DNA from: Apium graveolens
Lineage: Eukaryota > Streptophyta > Magnoliopsida > Apiales > Apiaceae
Assembly (NCBI RefSeq): GCF_009905375.1
Contig: NC_133647.1
Span: forward strand, 6,643,144 to 6,707,143
DNA: 64,000 nucleotides
Reading direction: 5' to 3'
Shown: positions 22,742-34,339 of the stretch, one piece after another
Numbering within the stretch: position 1 is the stretch's first letter
Layout of the letters: every line of letters begins with the position of its first letter
Position numbers and translations under genes: made by a program
The notes under the pieces: generated by a model
Database searches by the model: none
Told to the model about the DNA's origin: nothing
Seen by the model: only the letters and a program-made list of their open reading frames with translations

Positions 22742-23299
22742 ATGGCTTCTTTATCATCATCTACGGAGAGGACCGAGACAGATCCAGTGGATGCACAGGT
22801 AGTAGCCCCAGTGTCAGAGCAGATATTACCTCCATTGCCACCTGAGCCAGCACCAGAGATACCACTTCCCCCGGAGGTACCAGGTTTTGCAGATTATTTT
22901 CCATATTTTGAGCCAGAGATACCAGATATTCCACCATTAGAGTTTCCGATGTTTGATATTCCTGATATGGTTGATCTTCCGCAGTGGGAGGATTTAGAGC
23001 CTCAGATTCCTATGCCACCAGTTGAGATTCCAGAGATGCCACCGATGGAGCCAGAGGCAGAGCCGCCTGTGTATGCGCCTATGGAGCAGCCTGTCTTATT
23101 TCCTGCCCCATTAGCCATTTATGCACCTGTTCCAGGAGTGTATCAGTTTCCTCAGCCAGAGTTTATGGATGAGATCGTGGTAGATGGACCATTACCTTCT
23201 CGAGGTTCCAGCACTGATCTTCATGAGCATCATACCGTGACTTACCAGCGCTTTCAGGCAGAGAGGGAGGAGAGGATTAGATGGCAGAACCAGTGCTAG
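22742..23299 (+). CDS. Pro/Glu-rich ORF upstream of gag, uncharacterised
   Basis: 185 codons, ATG 22742, uninterrupted. The N-terminus is Ser/Thr-rich (MASLSSSTERTETDPVDAQV). It is followed by a Pro/Glu/Ile-rich region made of loosely repeated units such as LPPEPAPEIPLPP, EIPDIPPLEFP and MPPVEIPEMPP, then a charged C-terminus ending FQAEREERIRWQNQC. It lies between the primer-binding site and gag, a place that is normally only leader in Tekay elements. No catalytic motif, membrane segment or signal peptide is visible, and it looks intrinsically disordered. It stays open while gag-pol in the same copy has a stop and two frameshifts. The function is unknown and I assign none. Confidence 0.5.
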   Translation: MASLSSSTERTETDPVDAQVVAPVSEQILPPLPPEPAPEIPLPPEVPGFADYFPYFEPEIPDIPPLEFPMFDIPDMVDLPQWEDLEPQIPMPPVEIPEMPPMEPEAEPPVYAPMEQPVLFPAPLAIYAPVPGVYQFPQPEFMDEIVVDGPLPSRGSSTDLHEHHTVTYQRFQAEREERIRWQNQC

Positions 23300-23799
23300 A
23301 GGCAGTGCAGGAGGAGTTGAGCCACGTACCACCAGGATTTTGAGACCAGCAGATCGATGAGTGTTGTATTATGTATATTTTGTAGATAGAGGCAGCATAG
23401 TATTGTATGACTAGTTTGTATGAGTGTAGCTACTGACTCTGACTGATAGTAGTAGCAGTACGACGGTTATATCATAGGGTTTTGTATCAAGCACTGACAC
23501 CTGTAGCTGGTGTTCTACCTATATATATATGAGATAATCTTTTGCACATTTTCTTTATTTTATTTCCAGTCATTTAAGCATTTACATTTATTTCAGTACC
23601 ATTGCATATTTACAAATGTAGTTTTATTCACGATCATGTTGTAAAAAAAAAAAAAAAATTTTTTTTTTTTTTTAAAACTATCATACTGTTTTATCTATTC
23701 AGTTATTTAATAAGTTATTTTATTTTCTCGAATCGACTGTTTTAATATATGTTTAATATACTGTTATTAAATAAGGTCCATTATTTATTTATCAGAAAA
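23300..23799 (+). other. Leader between Pro-rich ORF and gag, with A16/T15 palindrome
   Basis: Non-coding leader. Bases 23643-23673 are a run of 16 A followed by 15 T, a perfect palindromic hairpin arm pair. No other feature is recognised. Confidence 0.6.
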
Positions 23800-26700
23800 A
23801 TGGCACCTAAGCGAAAAGCGCAACCCGACTCATCGAATGGAAACACCGAGGGCCAAAACAATAATAAACAGATGGATCAGATGTTTAATCTCATGCAACA
23901 GCAGATGTTGATGATGCAACAACAAATGCAGTAGCAGCAACAGCAGTTCCAGCAACAGATGTTACAGCAAGCCGCTCATCCAGGACATCAAATACCACCA
24001 GCAGCACCTACGACTACTTTCAAGCAATTTCAGTCGGTGAAGCCACCGGAATTTATGGGTTCCACAGATCCTACAAAAGCGAGAGCTTGGCTGAAAGAGA
24101 TGGAAAAGGCTTTTTCGTTGCTAAAGGTTGAGGAAGAGCAGAAGACAGATTTCGCTAGCTATTTTCTAAAAGGCGAAGCTAATTACTGGTGGGAATCAAA
24201 GAAAGCTTTGGAAGAAGGTGTGGTGACCTGGAACAGATTCACTGATCTTTTCTTGGAGAAATATTTTCCTCGTTTATATGAAGAACCAGATGGAGATCAA
24301 GTTCCTGGAGCTGAAACAAGACAACTTATCGGTTGCGGATTATGAAACCAAGTTTACTGAATTGGCAAGGTTTGTTCCAGAGCAGGTGGATACGGATGAG
24401 AAGCGGGCCAAGAGATTTCAGCAAGGACTAAAACCATGGATTCGTAGCAGGGTAGCTGTGTTTGAATTGACAACTTATACGGCTGTTGTTCAGAAGGCTA
24501 TGATTATTGAAGGAGAAAGCGAAGCAGCTCAGAAAGAGAAAGGACCAGGGAATTTTCAGAATCGTTTCAACAAAAGGCCGAGATTTCAAGCTCGGGGAAA
24601 AGTAAATTTCAAAAGGCCAGAGCAAAACAACCAGAGGATGGGTAATCGACTACCTGCCCCAACTCAGCAAAGGCTTATTCGACCGCCTATACCTGATTGC
24701 AGAACGTGTGGTAGAAAGCATACAGGAGTTTGCAACAAGCTAAATGTTACGTGTTTCAAGTGCAAGCAAAGGGGACACTATTCTGGAGAATGTCCAATGG
24801 AAAAAGCAGAAGTTACTTGTTTCCAATGTGGGAGAAAAGGACATATCGCCAAAGACTGCAGAGGAATTGCAATGGCTGCCAGTATTCTAAGAGTTTTAGC
24901 ATTACCTCCACCTCCACTACCACAGCAAAATCAGCCCAGAGCAAGGACTTTCAACATGTCAATGAAGGAAGCGGTACAGAGTCCGAATGTGGTTGCAGGT
25001 ACACTTCTTGTAAATTCCGTAAATGCTTTAGTATTGATTGATTCAGGAGCTACTAGATCTTTTATTTCTGAAGCCTTTATCTCTAAGATAGATTGTGAGA
25101 TTCAGTGGTTGGATGAAGTGTTAGTTATAAAATTAGCGAATAATGATCAGGTTGCAGTAGATCGAGTATGTCCGAGCTGTGATATTGAGATAGGGAGATG
25201 TCATTTTTCAGTTGATTTGATACCTTTTAGGTTAGGGGAGTTTGATATTATTTTAGGAATGGATTGGCTGTCTAGTAATCATGCTCAAATTGACTGTGCG
25301 AATAAGAGAGTGAAATTACAAACTGAAGAAAATGAAACGGTAATATTTAAAGGTGAGAAGCAAAAGCAGAAATTCCTATCAATAATGCAGACGAGGAGAT
25401 TGCTACGTCAAGGATGTCAAGCTTATTTAGCCTATGTACGGGATGTTGATAAGGGAGATTTGAAGATTGAAGATATTCCTGTAGTTTGTGAATTTTTGAT
25501 GTTTTTCCGGACGAATTACCAGGACTTCCACCAGATCGAGAAATCGAGTTTACTATTGACTTGACGCCAGGGACTGAACCAATTTCGAAAGCTCCATATA
25601 GAATGGCACCTGTTGAAATGAGGGAATTAGCAAAGCAGTTGCAAGAACTTCTTGACAAAGGAATTATAAGGCCAAGTGTATCCCCATGGGGTGCGCCAGT
25701 ATTGTTCGTGAAAAAGAAGGATGGTAGTATGCGACTGTGTATTGATTATCGTGAGCTGAACAAGTTAACTATCAAGAATAAATATCCTTTACCTCGCATT
25801 GATGATTTATTTGATCAACTAAAAGGAGCAGCATGGTTTTCGAAAATCGACTTACGATCAGGCTATCATCAGTTAAAGATCAAGGCCGAAGATATTCCAA
25901 AGACAGCGTTTAGAACAAGGTACGGACACTATGAATTTCTTGTGATGGCTTTTGGATTGACGAATGCACCTGCAGCGTTTATGGATTTGATGAATCGAAT
26001 ATTCAAGAAGTATTTGGATAAGTTTATTATTATATTTATTGATGACATTTTGATCTATTCAAAGACGGAAGAAGAGCATGCAGCGCAATTAAGAACGACA
26101 TTGGAAATATTACGGAAGGAGCAGCTTTATGCAAAATTTTCCAAATGCGAATTTTGGTTGAAAGAAGTGCAGTTTTTAGGGCACATCATCAGCAGAGAAG
26201 GCATTCAAGTTGATCCAGCAAAGATTGAAGCTGTGTTGAATTGGGAAAGACCAAAGACGCCGACAGAGGTTCGAAGTTTCTTAGGTTTGGCAGGATATTA
26301 TCGAAGATTTGTCAAAGATTTTGCGAAGATAGCTACACCGCTGACCAAGTTAACTCGACAAAGTGAAAAGTTCGAATGGAATAGTAAGTGTGAAGAAAGT
26401 TTTCAAGAGTTGAAGAATCGGTTGGTGACGGCACCAGTGTTAGTATTGCCAGACGAGCAAGGAAATTTTGTTATCTACAGTGACGCTTCATATCGTGGTT
26501 TAGGATGTGTGTTGATGCAACATGGTAACGTCATTGCATATGCGTCAAGACAACTTAAACCTCATGAGCAGAAATATCCTACGCATGATCTGGAATTAGC
26601 AGCAATTGTATTTGCATTGAAGCTTTGGAGACATTATCTGTACGGTGAAAAATGTGAAATCTACACGGATCATAAAAGTCTGAAGTATATCTTCACGCAA

Positions 26701-28353
26701 AAGGAACTAAACATGCGACAACGTCGATGGCTGGAATTGATTAAAGATTACGATGTTACAATTAGTTATCATCCAGGAAAAGCAAATGTTGTAGCAGATG
26801 CGCTAAGCAGAAAAGAAAGATTGAATCGGTTAACTTCATGCGAAGAATTAGCCAAGGAATTCGACAAATTGGAAATCGAAATTTGTATTCCCGATGAATC
26901 TGCAGAAACTATCTACGCTATGACTTTCCAACCAGAATTGCTGGAAAAGATTCGCCGTTGTCAAGAAGAAGTGATGAGTCAAGACGACAACTTAACAGGA
27001 GAAGAGATTACAACTCAGAAAGATAATGAAGGAATTTTACATTTTGCGTCAAGAATCTGGATCCCTAACGTGGCAGAATTAAAAGAAGAAGTTATGCGAG
27101 ATGCGCACAATTCGAAGTATTCCATTCATCCAGGAAGCACGAAAATGTATCGCGATTTGAAGAAAAACTTTTGGTGGCCGAATATGAAGAAGGAGATAGC
27201 AGAATGGGTGAGTAAATGCTACACATGCCAGCGAGTTAAAGCAGAACACCAACGTCCGAGTGGGTTATTGCAACCATTAGACATTCCAGAATGGAAATGG
27301 GAACATCTAGCGATGGATTTTGTGGTAGGACTACCGAGGACTAGGGCAAATCATGATGTGATATGGGTAATCATTGACAGACTTACGAAGTCGGCACATT
27401 TTCTACCAATTAATGAAAGATTTTCGCTCGACAAATTAGTGCACATGTATCTCAAAGAAATTGTGATGCGTCATGGAGTACCAGTATCAATTGTATCGGA
27501 TCGAGATCCTCGTTTCAATTCAAGATTTTGGAGGCAATTTCAAGAATGTCTAGGAACGAAGTTGAATATGAGTACAGCTTATCATCCGCAAACTGACGGC
27601 CAAAGTGAAAGGACAATTCAAACGATTGAAGACATGCTACGAGTTTGTGCGATCGATTTTGAAGGCAGTTGGGATGAACATTTACCCCTAGTGGAATTTT
27701 CTTATAATAATAGCTATCACGCCAGTATTGGAATGCCACCGTATGAAGCATTATATGGGAGGAAATGCAGATCACCCGTGCACTGGGATGAAGTTGGAGA
27801 ACGCAAGATTTTGGGTCCAGAATTAATTCAGCAGACAAAAGAAAAGATTAATCTTATTCGAAAACGAATCGAGGCAGCACAAAACAGACAAAGCAGATAT
27901 GCAAACCAAGCCAGGAAGGATATGGACTATCAGGAAGGAGAACACGTATTGCTCAAAATATCGCCATGGAAAGGATTGACCAGATTTGGCAATAAAGGGA
28001 AATTGAAGCCACGATACGTTGGACCATTTGAGATTTTGAAGAAAATTGGGAAGGTTGCGTACGAGTTAGCTCTACCACCCCATATGCAGCACATTCACAA
28101 CGTATTTCATGTATCTATGCTTAAGAGGTATAATCCTGATACAAGGCATGTAATAGAGTATGAACCAGTAGAACTTCAGGTAGATTTGTCATATGTAGAA
28201 CAACCAATAAGAATTCTAGATAGGCAAGAGAGGGTATTAAGAAATAAGTCTGTGTCATTAGTGAGAGTTTTATGGAGAAACCCAGTGGTTGAAGAATCAA
28301 CCTGGGAGCTTGAAAGTGAAATGCTAGAAAAGTATCCTCAGTTATTTGCATAA
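23800..28353 (+). pseudogene. gypsy gag-pol polyprotein (stop plus two frameshifts)
   Basis: ATG 23800 (MAPKRKAQPD), a Gln/Met-rich stretch with a TAG at 23932-23934 (CAG-to-TAG in a poly-Gln run), then the gag capsid block (LKGEANYWWESKK). A +1 shift near 24280 moves to the frame of 24278-25564 with two zinc knuckles (CFKCKQRGHYSGEC, CFQCGRKGHIAKDC), protease (VLIDSGATRSFIS) and ILGMDWLSSNHA. A second shift near 25500 returns to the starting frame for the long ORF 25561-28353. In that 930-codon part: RT ([20 protein letters not shown]; catalytic FIDD at residues 159-162), RNase H ([15 protein letters not shown]), integrase HHCC (about 520-560) and DDE ([30 protein letters not shown]), then a chromodomain-like tail. 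The role is reverse transcription and integration. The two shifts compensate each other's frame. Confidence 0.92.
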
Positions 28354-28377
28354 TTAGATTCTGAGGACAGAATCTTG

Positions 28378-28392
28378 TTAAGGGGGAGAGAA
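28378..28392 (+). other. Polypurine tract of gypsy element
   Basis: A purine run (about aagggggagagaa, after ttgtt) directly before the 3' LTR, the primer for plus-strand synthesis. Confidence 0.85.
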
Positions 28393-28984
28393 TGTAACGA
28401 CCGAGGAATTACGCTTGTATTATATTATAATAATAATAAATTATGTGTATTATTATGTGATTAAATGTGTTAAGTCCTTGAACCCTAACTGTTATGTGTT
28501 ATGTGTTGGTTGTTTTGATCCAAACGTGTTTTGGATATTTATTGAGCGTTCTATCGTCAGTTATATATATTATATCAAAACCTGTACAGCTCAAAACTAT
28601 GTTTTAAAAGCCCGTATTTCAAACAAAATCATTGGCCCTATTTTGCCAAAAATGCCCTATACCGTATCGCTATTCTGAACCCCTAGACGTTTTACAAATT
28701 GACCTTTTTCGCGAAAAAACGACTTTTCCGGACCCCTTCGGGTACCAAAAACCCCACAAAAATCACATTCTTATTTTATATGATTATGAAATTATCATAT
28801 ATCATTTTTCTTTGTATTTTTGTATTTTTCATAATTTTTGGGAATTTTTAGTATTTATTTTGTATTTATTGGATATTTAAAAATTCATTATTAATACCCA
28901 AAAATTATAAAAATTGGGGCCAAATATTTTTATTAGGAGTGTAATTAGACCCTTAATTTTACTTAGGGGTATTATTTTTATAAA

Positions 28985-29082
28985 TATAAATACCCGAATT
29001 ACTATTAATTAAATCAGTTAATTATAATTAAAAATCAGAAAATAAAAAAAAAAATCAGAAAAGGGAATTAGGGTTAGGGTTT
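28985..29082 (+). promoter_or_regulatory. Candidate promoter in 3' LTR: TATA box and telobox-like motif
   Basis: Same arrangement as in the 5' LTR: TATAAATA at 28985-28992 and the double telobox-like motif at about 29067-29081. In a 3' LTR it could drive transcription outward into the SIRE remnant; this is inference. Confidence 0.4.
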
Positions 29083-30911
29083 GTGAAGAACAGAGCAGGA
29101 GGATCAAAGGCAATTTTGATCGTGATTCCGGCATCCAAATCGAACGTGTGAGTACTCGTTTTGAAGCTTGTGATCTGTACTTTCTGTTCATGTACTTATT
29201 TTCATTGATTATTGAGTTGATTTTTGATTGGTATTTTCGGGTTTTAATTTTGAATTCGGGTTTGAATTTCCAGTTGTTGTTTGATGTTATGGTTGTTAGA
29301 GACGTTTAGATCGTCGATTTTGGATTCGAACGACACCGGTTTCGTCGATTTTGGTTGAGGTTTTAGCATCGTCGGAAAAGCGGCGACGCCGCTGTTGTTC
29401 TTCGTTTTCCGGTGACGACGTCGACGACTGGAGAAGAAGGAAGGAAGGAGAAGGTGTCTGTGTTGCGGTGCACCAGAAACGGGGAAGAAACAAGTTTGAA
29501 AAACACAATTTGGTCATGTTTTTGTCTCGCCGGATTTTCGCCGGGAAACGTCGCCGGCCTCGGATTCTGGGTTGCTGGGGTGTGTTCTTCGCGACCCGGG
29601 TTCGACCCGGTTTGCAACCCGGTTTCGACCCGGGTTTGATCCTAAAAACCCTAATCCGGAAACATGTGTTATGTTTCTGATATATTAATTATTTATTATA
29701 TTTTCTAAAATCAGAAAATCAGTTTTAAAAATTCTAATAATTAATTAAAAATTAGTTTTATATTCTGAAAAATAGTATTATTAATTTCTAAATTATTTTA
29801 TTAATTTATAAATTCGAATTTAATTATTTAATTAATTATTTAATTATTTATCTAATTATTTATTAGTTATCTAATTAATTAATAATTAGGTAATTAATTA
29901 ATAATTAGGTAATTAATTAATAAATAAGGATTAAACTGATTAATAATTCGATAATTAGTTATTATTACGAGTAATAATTCGATAATGGGAATTATTATTC
30001 GAGCGATAGTTATTCGAATAATATTGTAGTGATTATTCGTATCGTATAATTAAATACCGATAATTAATTGATTAACGAATCGTATAAGTTTCAGTAATAA
30101 TGTAATAAGTTCGATAATTATATGAGGATTGCGAGTAGCTCGTATTTATACGAGTAATTAATCGTTGAGTTAGATTATAATTCGAACACATAGTAGATAT
30201 TCGATAAATAGCGTATCTGTTAATAGAATCGATCGATTATTTGTAAATAATCGATCTAATCGAATAAATATCGATACGTTATAAATATTATAATAAATTG
30301 TGATTAATCCTGATAATTAGAGATTTATTATTTTAGATTATTCAATAGGCAATTATTAATTATTTATTAGTTATTTATTTATTCAATATTTAAAAAGGTG
30401 ATTAATTATTTCGATAATTAATCACATAATTTTCAATAAACCGTAACTTCTTCATTTTAACTCCAAAAATTATAAAAAAATTATTTTTGACTTTGATTTT
30501 TCTTAAATAATTATTTAAAAATTATTTTAGGATTTAAAAGGTTGTAATAATTATCTATATTGAATAATAAATTGAATTATCAGTGTTTAATTCATAACAA
30601 TTCAACCGTTAGTCCGATTTAAGTGAAACGAAGACCCCTAGACTGAGAAAAATGAGACGAATCCAATAAAAATGGTTGTAAGTTATAATTTATTCTGAAA
30701 AAGAGTGGTTTGGTGATAATTGATAGTTCGTAGGTCCTAGTAGGGATATAATTGAGCCGAATAAATCCCGAAAAATTATAATAAAATCAGATAAGACTAG
30801 TAATGCAGGTATAAACCTAGAATTGATTCTAAAAATAATTATAAATCTAGAAATTAATTATGTGCTTTATGTGTTACGTGTTATATGTGATTATGTGCAT
30901 AAATGTGTTGT

Positions 30912-30942
<31 letters not shown>

Positions 30943-31741
30943 CGAGTCAGATAGAAACGCATGGGTAGACTGATAAGGTTGCGTGATATCAATTCAAGAT
31001 ACACGTATATAGTAAATTATCTAAACACCTATCTTTCCATGATTTGTTCAGTGTTAGCAAGGCAGAGCAAGCTAGGGTCAGAAGGCAGTAAGTTAAACCA
31101 GGTTAAGTACGCGCAAGACAAGTTTTTCCCCTATTCTAAATTCAGAATAGTGATTTATATTTCCTTTCTATCGTATCAATTCTCTTTGATAATCATTGTT
31201 CATATACACTGTTACCCATTTATTATCACTTGTTCCATTTCATTTCAATTCTTGATTTACCCAATTTATTGAATTCCCTGTTCATATTTCAATTCCTTTA
31301 CCCTACATATATTCTGGTATATCCTGGTGTTGGGATATATCAATAGCATACCGATTATTCCGGATGCTCAGCCTTGGACTGGATGGTTACTATAAAGGCT
31401 GGGTTTTTCCCAGACCATTAATTAATAGGCCATAGTTGCCTGAGTACTGCTTATGTTGGTTGGGTCTATGCAGTTGGGTATAGATCCGCACTATATTCTG
31501 ACTGATCAGCAGATTATAGTGCATATGTTGGTTCTTGTTTCCAGTCTTGTTCATTTGGCACTCGCCATTATTGGCAAATTATTATCATATACAGATACAG
31601 ATGGTTGTTCAAACCAGCAGCTTATTGGTTCATTTATTTCTCTCTCTTTATAATATATATATATATTGTTGCAGGCTTGTTGAGCAATTTTGGCTCATTT
31701 CTTTTAATGTCACTCCTATTGTTTTACAGTTAAGGTAGAGA

Positions 31742-31858
31742 ATGAAACCCATCAGGACCCGCATAGTCAAGAAGCGAGTCAAGCAGCGGGACCCTCTTAT
31801 ACCAAGAGTGTTCCTTCCTATTCCCGAAGAGAGCTTTGAATTGCCAGATCAGGTGTAG
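31742..31858 (+). CDS. 38-codon ORF in 3' LTR, copy of the 5' LTR ORF
   Basis: Identical in sequence to 22144-22260. It is listed for completeness and carries the same uncertainty as the 5' copy. Confidence 0.3.
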   Translation: MKPIRTRIVKKRVKQRDPLIPRVFLPIPEESFELPDQV

Positions 31859-32161
31859 CAGGATAAGTAGTGATGTTGGGTTGAATAAGAGTTTTGTGTA
31901 GTTGAATAAAAGATCGCGTAGTGAAACTGTAGATAGAATAAAGTTTTGTAATAAAGAGAGTTCTTGAGACAGGTTTTTATTTAGTTGGGTTTGTAATAAA
32001 GTGTAGTGCATGATTCTTGTTTCCAACCTCAACCCTTAAAAGATCCTGAGTAGTGATAGTTCGGGGTAATTATTATATTAATATTCCGCTTGTGCAGGTA
32101 TAGTTGGTAATTGTTGTTAATAATGCCCCAAATCTATACCCCGGATTTGGAGGGTGTTATA

Positions 32162-32166
32162 ATGAT
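32162..32166. repeat. Target-site duplication ATGAT (right copy)
   Basis: Directly follows the 3' LTR and matches 18782-18786. The SIRE sequence resumes here. Confidence 0.9.
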
Positions 32167-32315
32167 TGTGAGCAAATCTTTGTACACTTTGTTGATTGAA
32201 GCACTTTACAGTTTTATCTACTTCCATTTAACTCTGTATTTTTAGGGTGTTTTGTTATCATCAAGTTTCTCTTAATTTATGGCTACAATTCTAGTAGACA
32301 TAAGTTGGGGGAGAT
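32167..32315 (+). other. SIRE 3' internal region with polypurine tract
   Basis: Short non-coding end of the SIRE interior. It ends in the purine-rich run aagttgggggagatt (about 32302-32315), the plus-strand primer, immediately before the 3' LTR. Confidence 0.75.
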
Positions 32316-33375
32316 TGTTGTGAATATGCTGTGAAGTTGATGATTTGATTAACAAAACAGCTTAGTAGATTTAAGTTAGTGAAAAATGTAGCACTCGACG
32401 GATAAGGAATATAGTCCCGACGGATAACTCAATATAGTCCCGATGGATGATGGTTTATTATCCATCGAGTGAGTAGCTTATGTAATAATAAGTCATGTAG
32501 CACATTTCTGCAAACACCTTTGTTTAGATTCTGTAGTAGCATATAAGTCATGTTGACTTTATTTAGTTATGCAGAATAGGTTGGTTAATTGTACATAGAT
32601 GATGTCTTATAATTCTGCATAAATGAAATGAAGTCAAGTGCCAAATAGCTACCCGACGGATGATTAGCAAAGCCACCAACAGATGATCAACAAAGCCACT
32701 GACGGATGATCAATAAGGAAACCCGACGGATGATCATTTGCCCGACGGATGATCAATTCAAACATCCGTTGACAGTGACAACACAATCACATGCGTCGAG
32801 TGTATACAAAAGGAATGTGGTAGCCTATTCAACTGGGTTTTTCAGAACAAAGAAGCATTGCCATTTCCATGCTAATATGAAGATATTCAAAGATGCTGAA
32901 ATAGAGTAATGAAGTAGCATAATATTAGACTTGATATATTTTATTTTATTATCTTGTCGTATTACTGTGTAATCTTGGTGATATATAAACCAAGAGTAGC
33001 AATTAGAAAAACAACAACACTAAGCAAGTATTTTCTCAGAGAAATATTTGTAAGCTATATCCTTAGCATTTCTCTGTAAGTTTAGTTGTTCTTACTTGTA
33101 AGCAGCTGTGAGCTATTCAAACTTCACAGAGTTCTCTTGATATATGTATATATATCCCTGTTGAATACATTCAAATCCACCAGAAAGTTTTAAAGACTTG
33201 TGTTTTACTACTTTGTATTTTGATTCATATTTAAATTATTATTCCGCAATTTAAAAATCAAAACAGTGCCATATATATATATCTTAAGTTAGAACATTTT
33301 ATAATTCAGAAAAAGTCTCAAGAATTTCATTCAACCCCCCTTCTATAATTCTTGTTGCATTGTTAGGGACTAACA
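32316..33375 (+). repeat. 3' LTR of SIRE copia element
   Basis: About 1.06 kb with inverted ends TGTT ... AACA (starts TGTTGTGAATATG, ends GGGACTAACA). It contains many variants of the cgacggat motif at 32395-32475 and 32650-32800, and a TATA box at 32982-32989 followed by an A/C-rich start region. The 5' LTR is not in the window, so LTR ends are set from the terminal inverted repeat and the polypurine tract only. Confidence 0.75.
32982..32989 (+). promoter_or_regulatory. TATA box of SIRE LTR
   Basis: TATATAAA followed about 30 bases later by a caacaacactaagc start-like sequence, the usual U3/R layout of a copia LTR. Function is inferred from sequence. Confidence 0.45.
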
Positions 33376-33922
33376 TATTTTATATTTTTTTCTTTTAGTG
33401 TCTAACTAAAGATATTTTTGGTTAGATTATATTTTATTTTTTCTTTTTAACTACTTATTATATGTACATTGTTTTCTTCTCATAAATTATTACCGGAACT
33501 ATTTTTCTTTTAAATTTTTTAACATAATTTTCTTTTTTCATTTGTTCTCATTTTTAGGATGATTGAAAGAGTTTTGAGACTTTTAAACGTAATAATATAT
33601 TCACACCTAAGAGTACAAGTCAACTTAGTTACAAATTTTGATGATAAGAGACATTTCTTTTAACAATACGAACACTAGTTTTTACTAGTTTATAAAGAAT
33701 ATGTTGTGTAAGGGCACAGTTTTTCCCATAGTTTACATTAAGGTTTTATTACTCTAAATTTCTGTTGAAATCTATGCACGTGATGATAAAAGCTCCTTAA
33801 ATGGGAGATATGATATAACAATAATTATTGTATTTTGGATAAAATTTATAAATGAAAAATTTTTATTATCAAATAAATGTATGTCTGTATAAATGTATGT
33901 TTATATATATATGTATATATAT
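33376..33922. other. AT-rich flank after SIRE element
   Basis: About 550 bases with no ORF or recognised repeat. It ends in a TA-rich microsatellite into which a MITE is inserted. The 5 bases after the SIRE LTR (tattt) should be its target duplication, but the other copy is outside the window. Confidence 0.4.
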
Positions 33923-34102
33923 AGGGGAATGATTAAATACAAACTAAAATTAAAATAAAAACTAAGAACCAATCTAAGCCATTAGATTTACTTAATCTAA
34001 TGGCCGCCCCTAAATCACCCCACTCAACTACTCTGTACCCTCCCACACCCAATTATTTAGTTTCTAGTTTCTATTCTAAATTGGTTTCTATTAGAGTAGC
34101 CC
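33923..34102. mobile_element. MITE-like element inserted in a TA microsatellite
   Basis: About 180 bases lying between two (TA)n stretches. Its two ends are imperfect inverted repeats over roughly 45 bases: the left end reads ggggaatgattaaatac, and the right end reverse-complemented reads gggctactctaatagaaacc; both lead into aaaact/agaac-type stretches. The middle is GC-richer. There is no coding capacity. TA-repeat preference is reminiscent of micron-type MITEs in rice; superfamily uncertain. Confidence 0.5.
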
Positions 34103-34339
34103 ATATATATATATATATATAAACTGATAAAAACAAAGATATATGGACATAAAAGTCACAATGCTTATTTCTCACCAAGCACTAAAATAAAGTAGTGGCT
34201 AAAACTAGGACCAACTAAACCAAAACTCCTACTCATACTCTACCTTTAACTTTTTTTCAATGGAGCTCTTACAATTTTTCTATGTGATCATGACTAATTC
34301 CTATATGAAAAATAACCGGCCATCTGAACAATATAAATC
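34103..34339. other. Non-coding flank of decayed copia element
   Basis: It begins with the right TA repeat around the MITE; no gene is seen. It may contain remnants of the 3' LTR of the minus-strand copia element that follows. Confidence 0.3.

Larger units (their letters stand above)
18787..32161 (+). mobile_element. Ty3-gypsy LTR retrotransposon, Tekay/Del-like chromovirus, nested in the SIRE element
   Basis: A full-length element of about 13.4 kb. Parts in order: 5' LTR 18787-22563, primer-binding site 22566-22577, Pro-rich ORF 22742-23299, gag-pol 23800-28353, polypurine tract 28378-28392, 3' LTR 28393-32161, with a perfect 5-bp target duplication ATGAT on both sides. By eye the LTRs differ at only about 25-30 positions including a TA-repeat length change, i.e. 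about 99% identical, so insertion was recent. Lineage is judged from the long LTRs and the chromodomain-like tail ([18 protein letters not shown]...YPQLF). The gag-pol frame has a stop and two frameshifts. Confidence 0.93.
28393..32161 (+). repeat. 3' LTR of the gypsy element
   Basis: 3.77 kb, same ends as the 5' LTR (TGTAACGACC ... GGTGTTATA). By eye there are about two dozen substitutions and a few one-base indels; the TA microsatellite is shorter here (about 30916-30941). Confidence 0.93.
11636..33375 (+). mobile_element. SIRE-type Ty1-copia retrotransposon (3' part), interrupted by a gypsy element
   Basis: Parts on the + strand: GAG-pre-integrase and integrase (11641-12838), RT (13190-13790), RNase H (13790-14597), spacer, env-like ORF region (15120-18747), [gypsy element 18787-32161], spacer, PPT (about 32302-32314) and 3' LTR (32316-33375). 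The order pol then a long extra ORF before the LTR is diagnostic of the SIRE/Maximus lineage. The extra ORF's FVKNCKLNYAMLESPTIYCE block resembles the ORF found downstream of pol in abundant asterid SIRE elements. The left end (gag, protease, 5' LTR) is outside the window, beyond the CACTA insertion. The coding parts contain stops and deletions, so this copy is dead. Confidence 0.8.
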
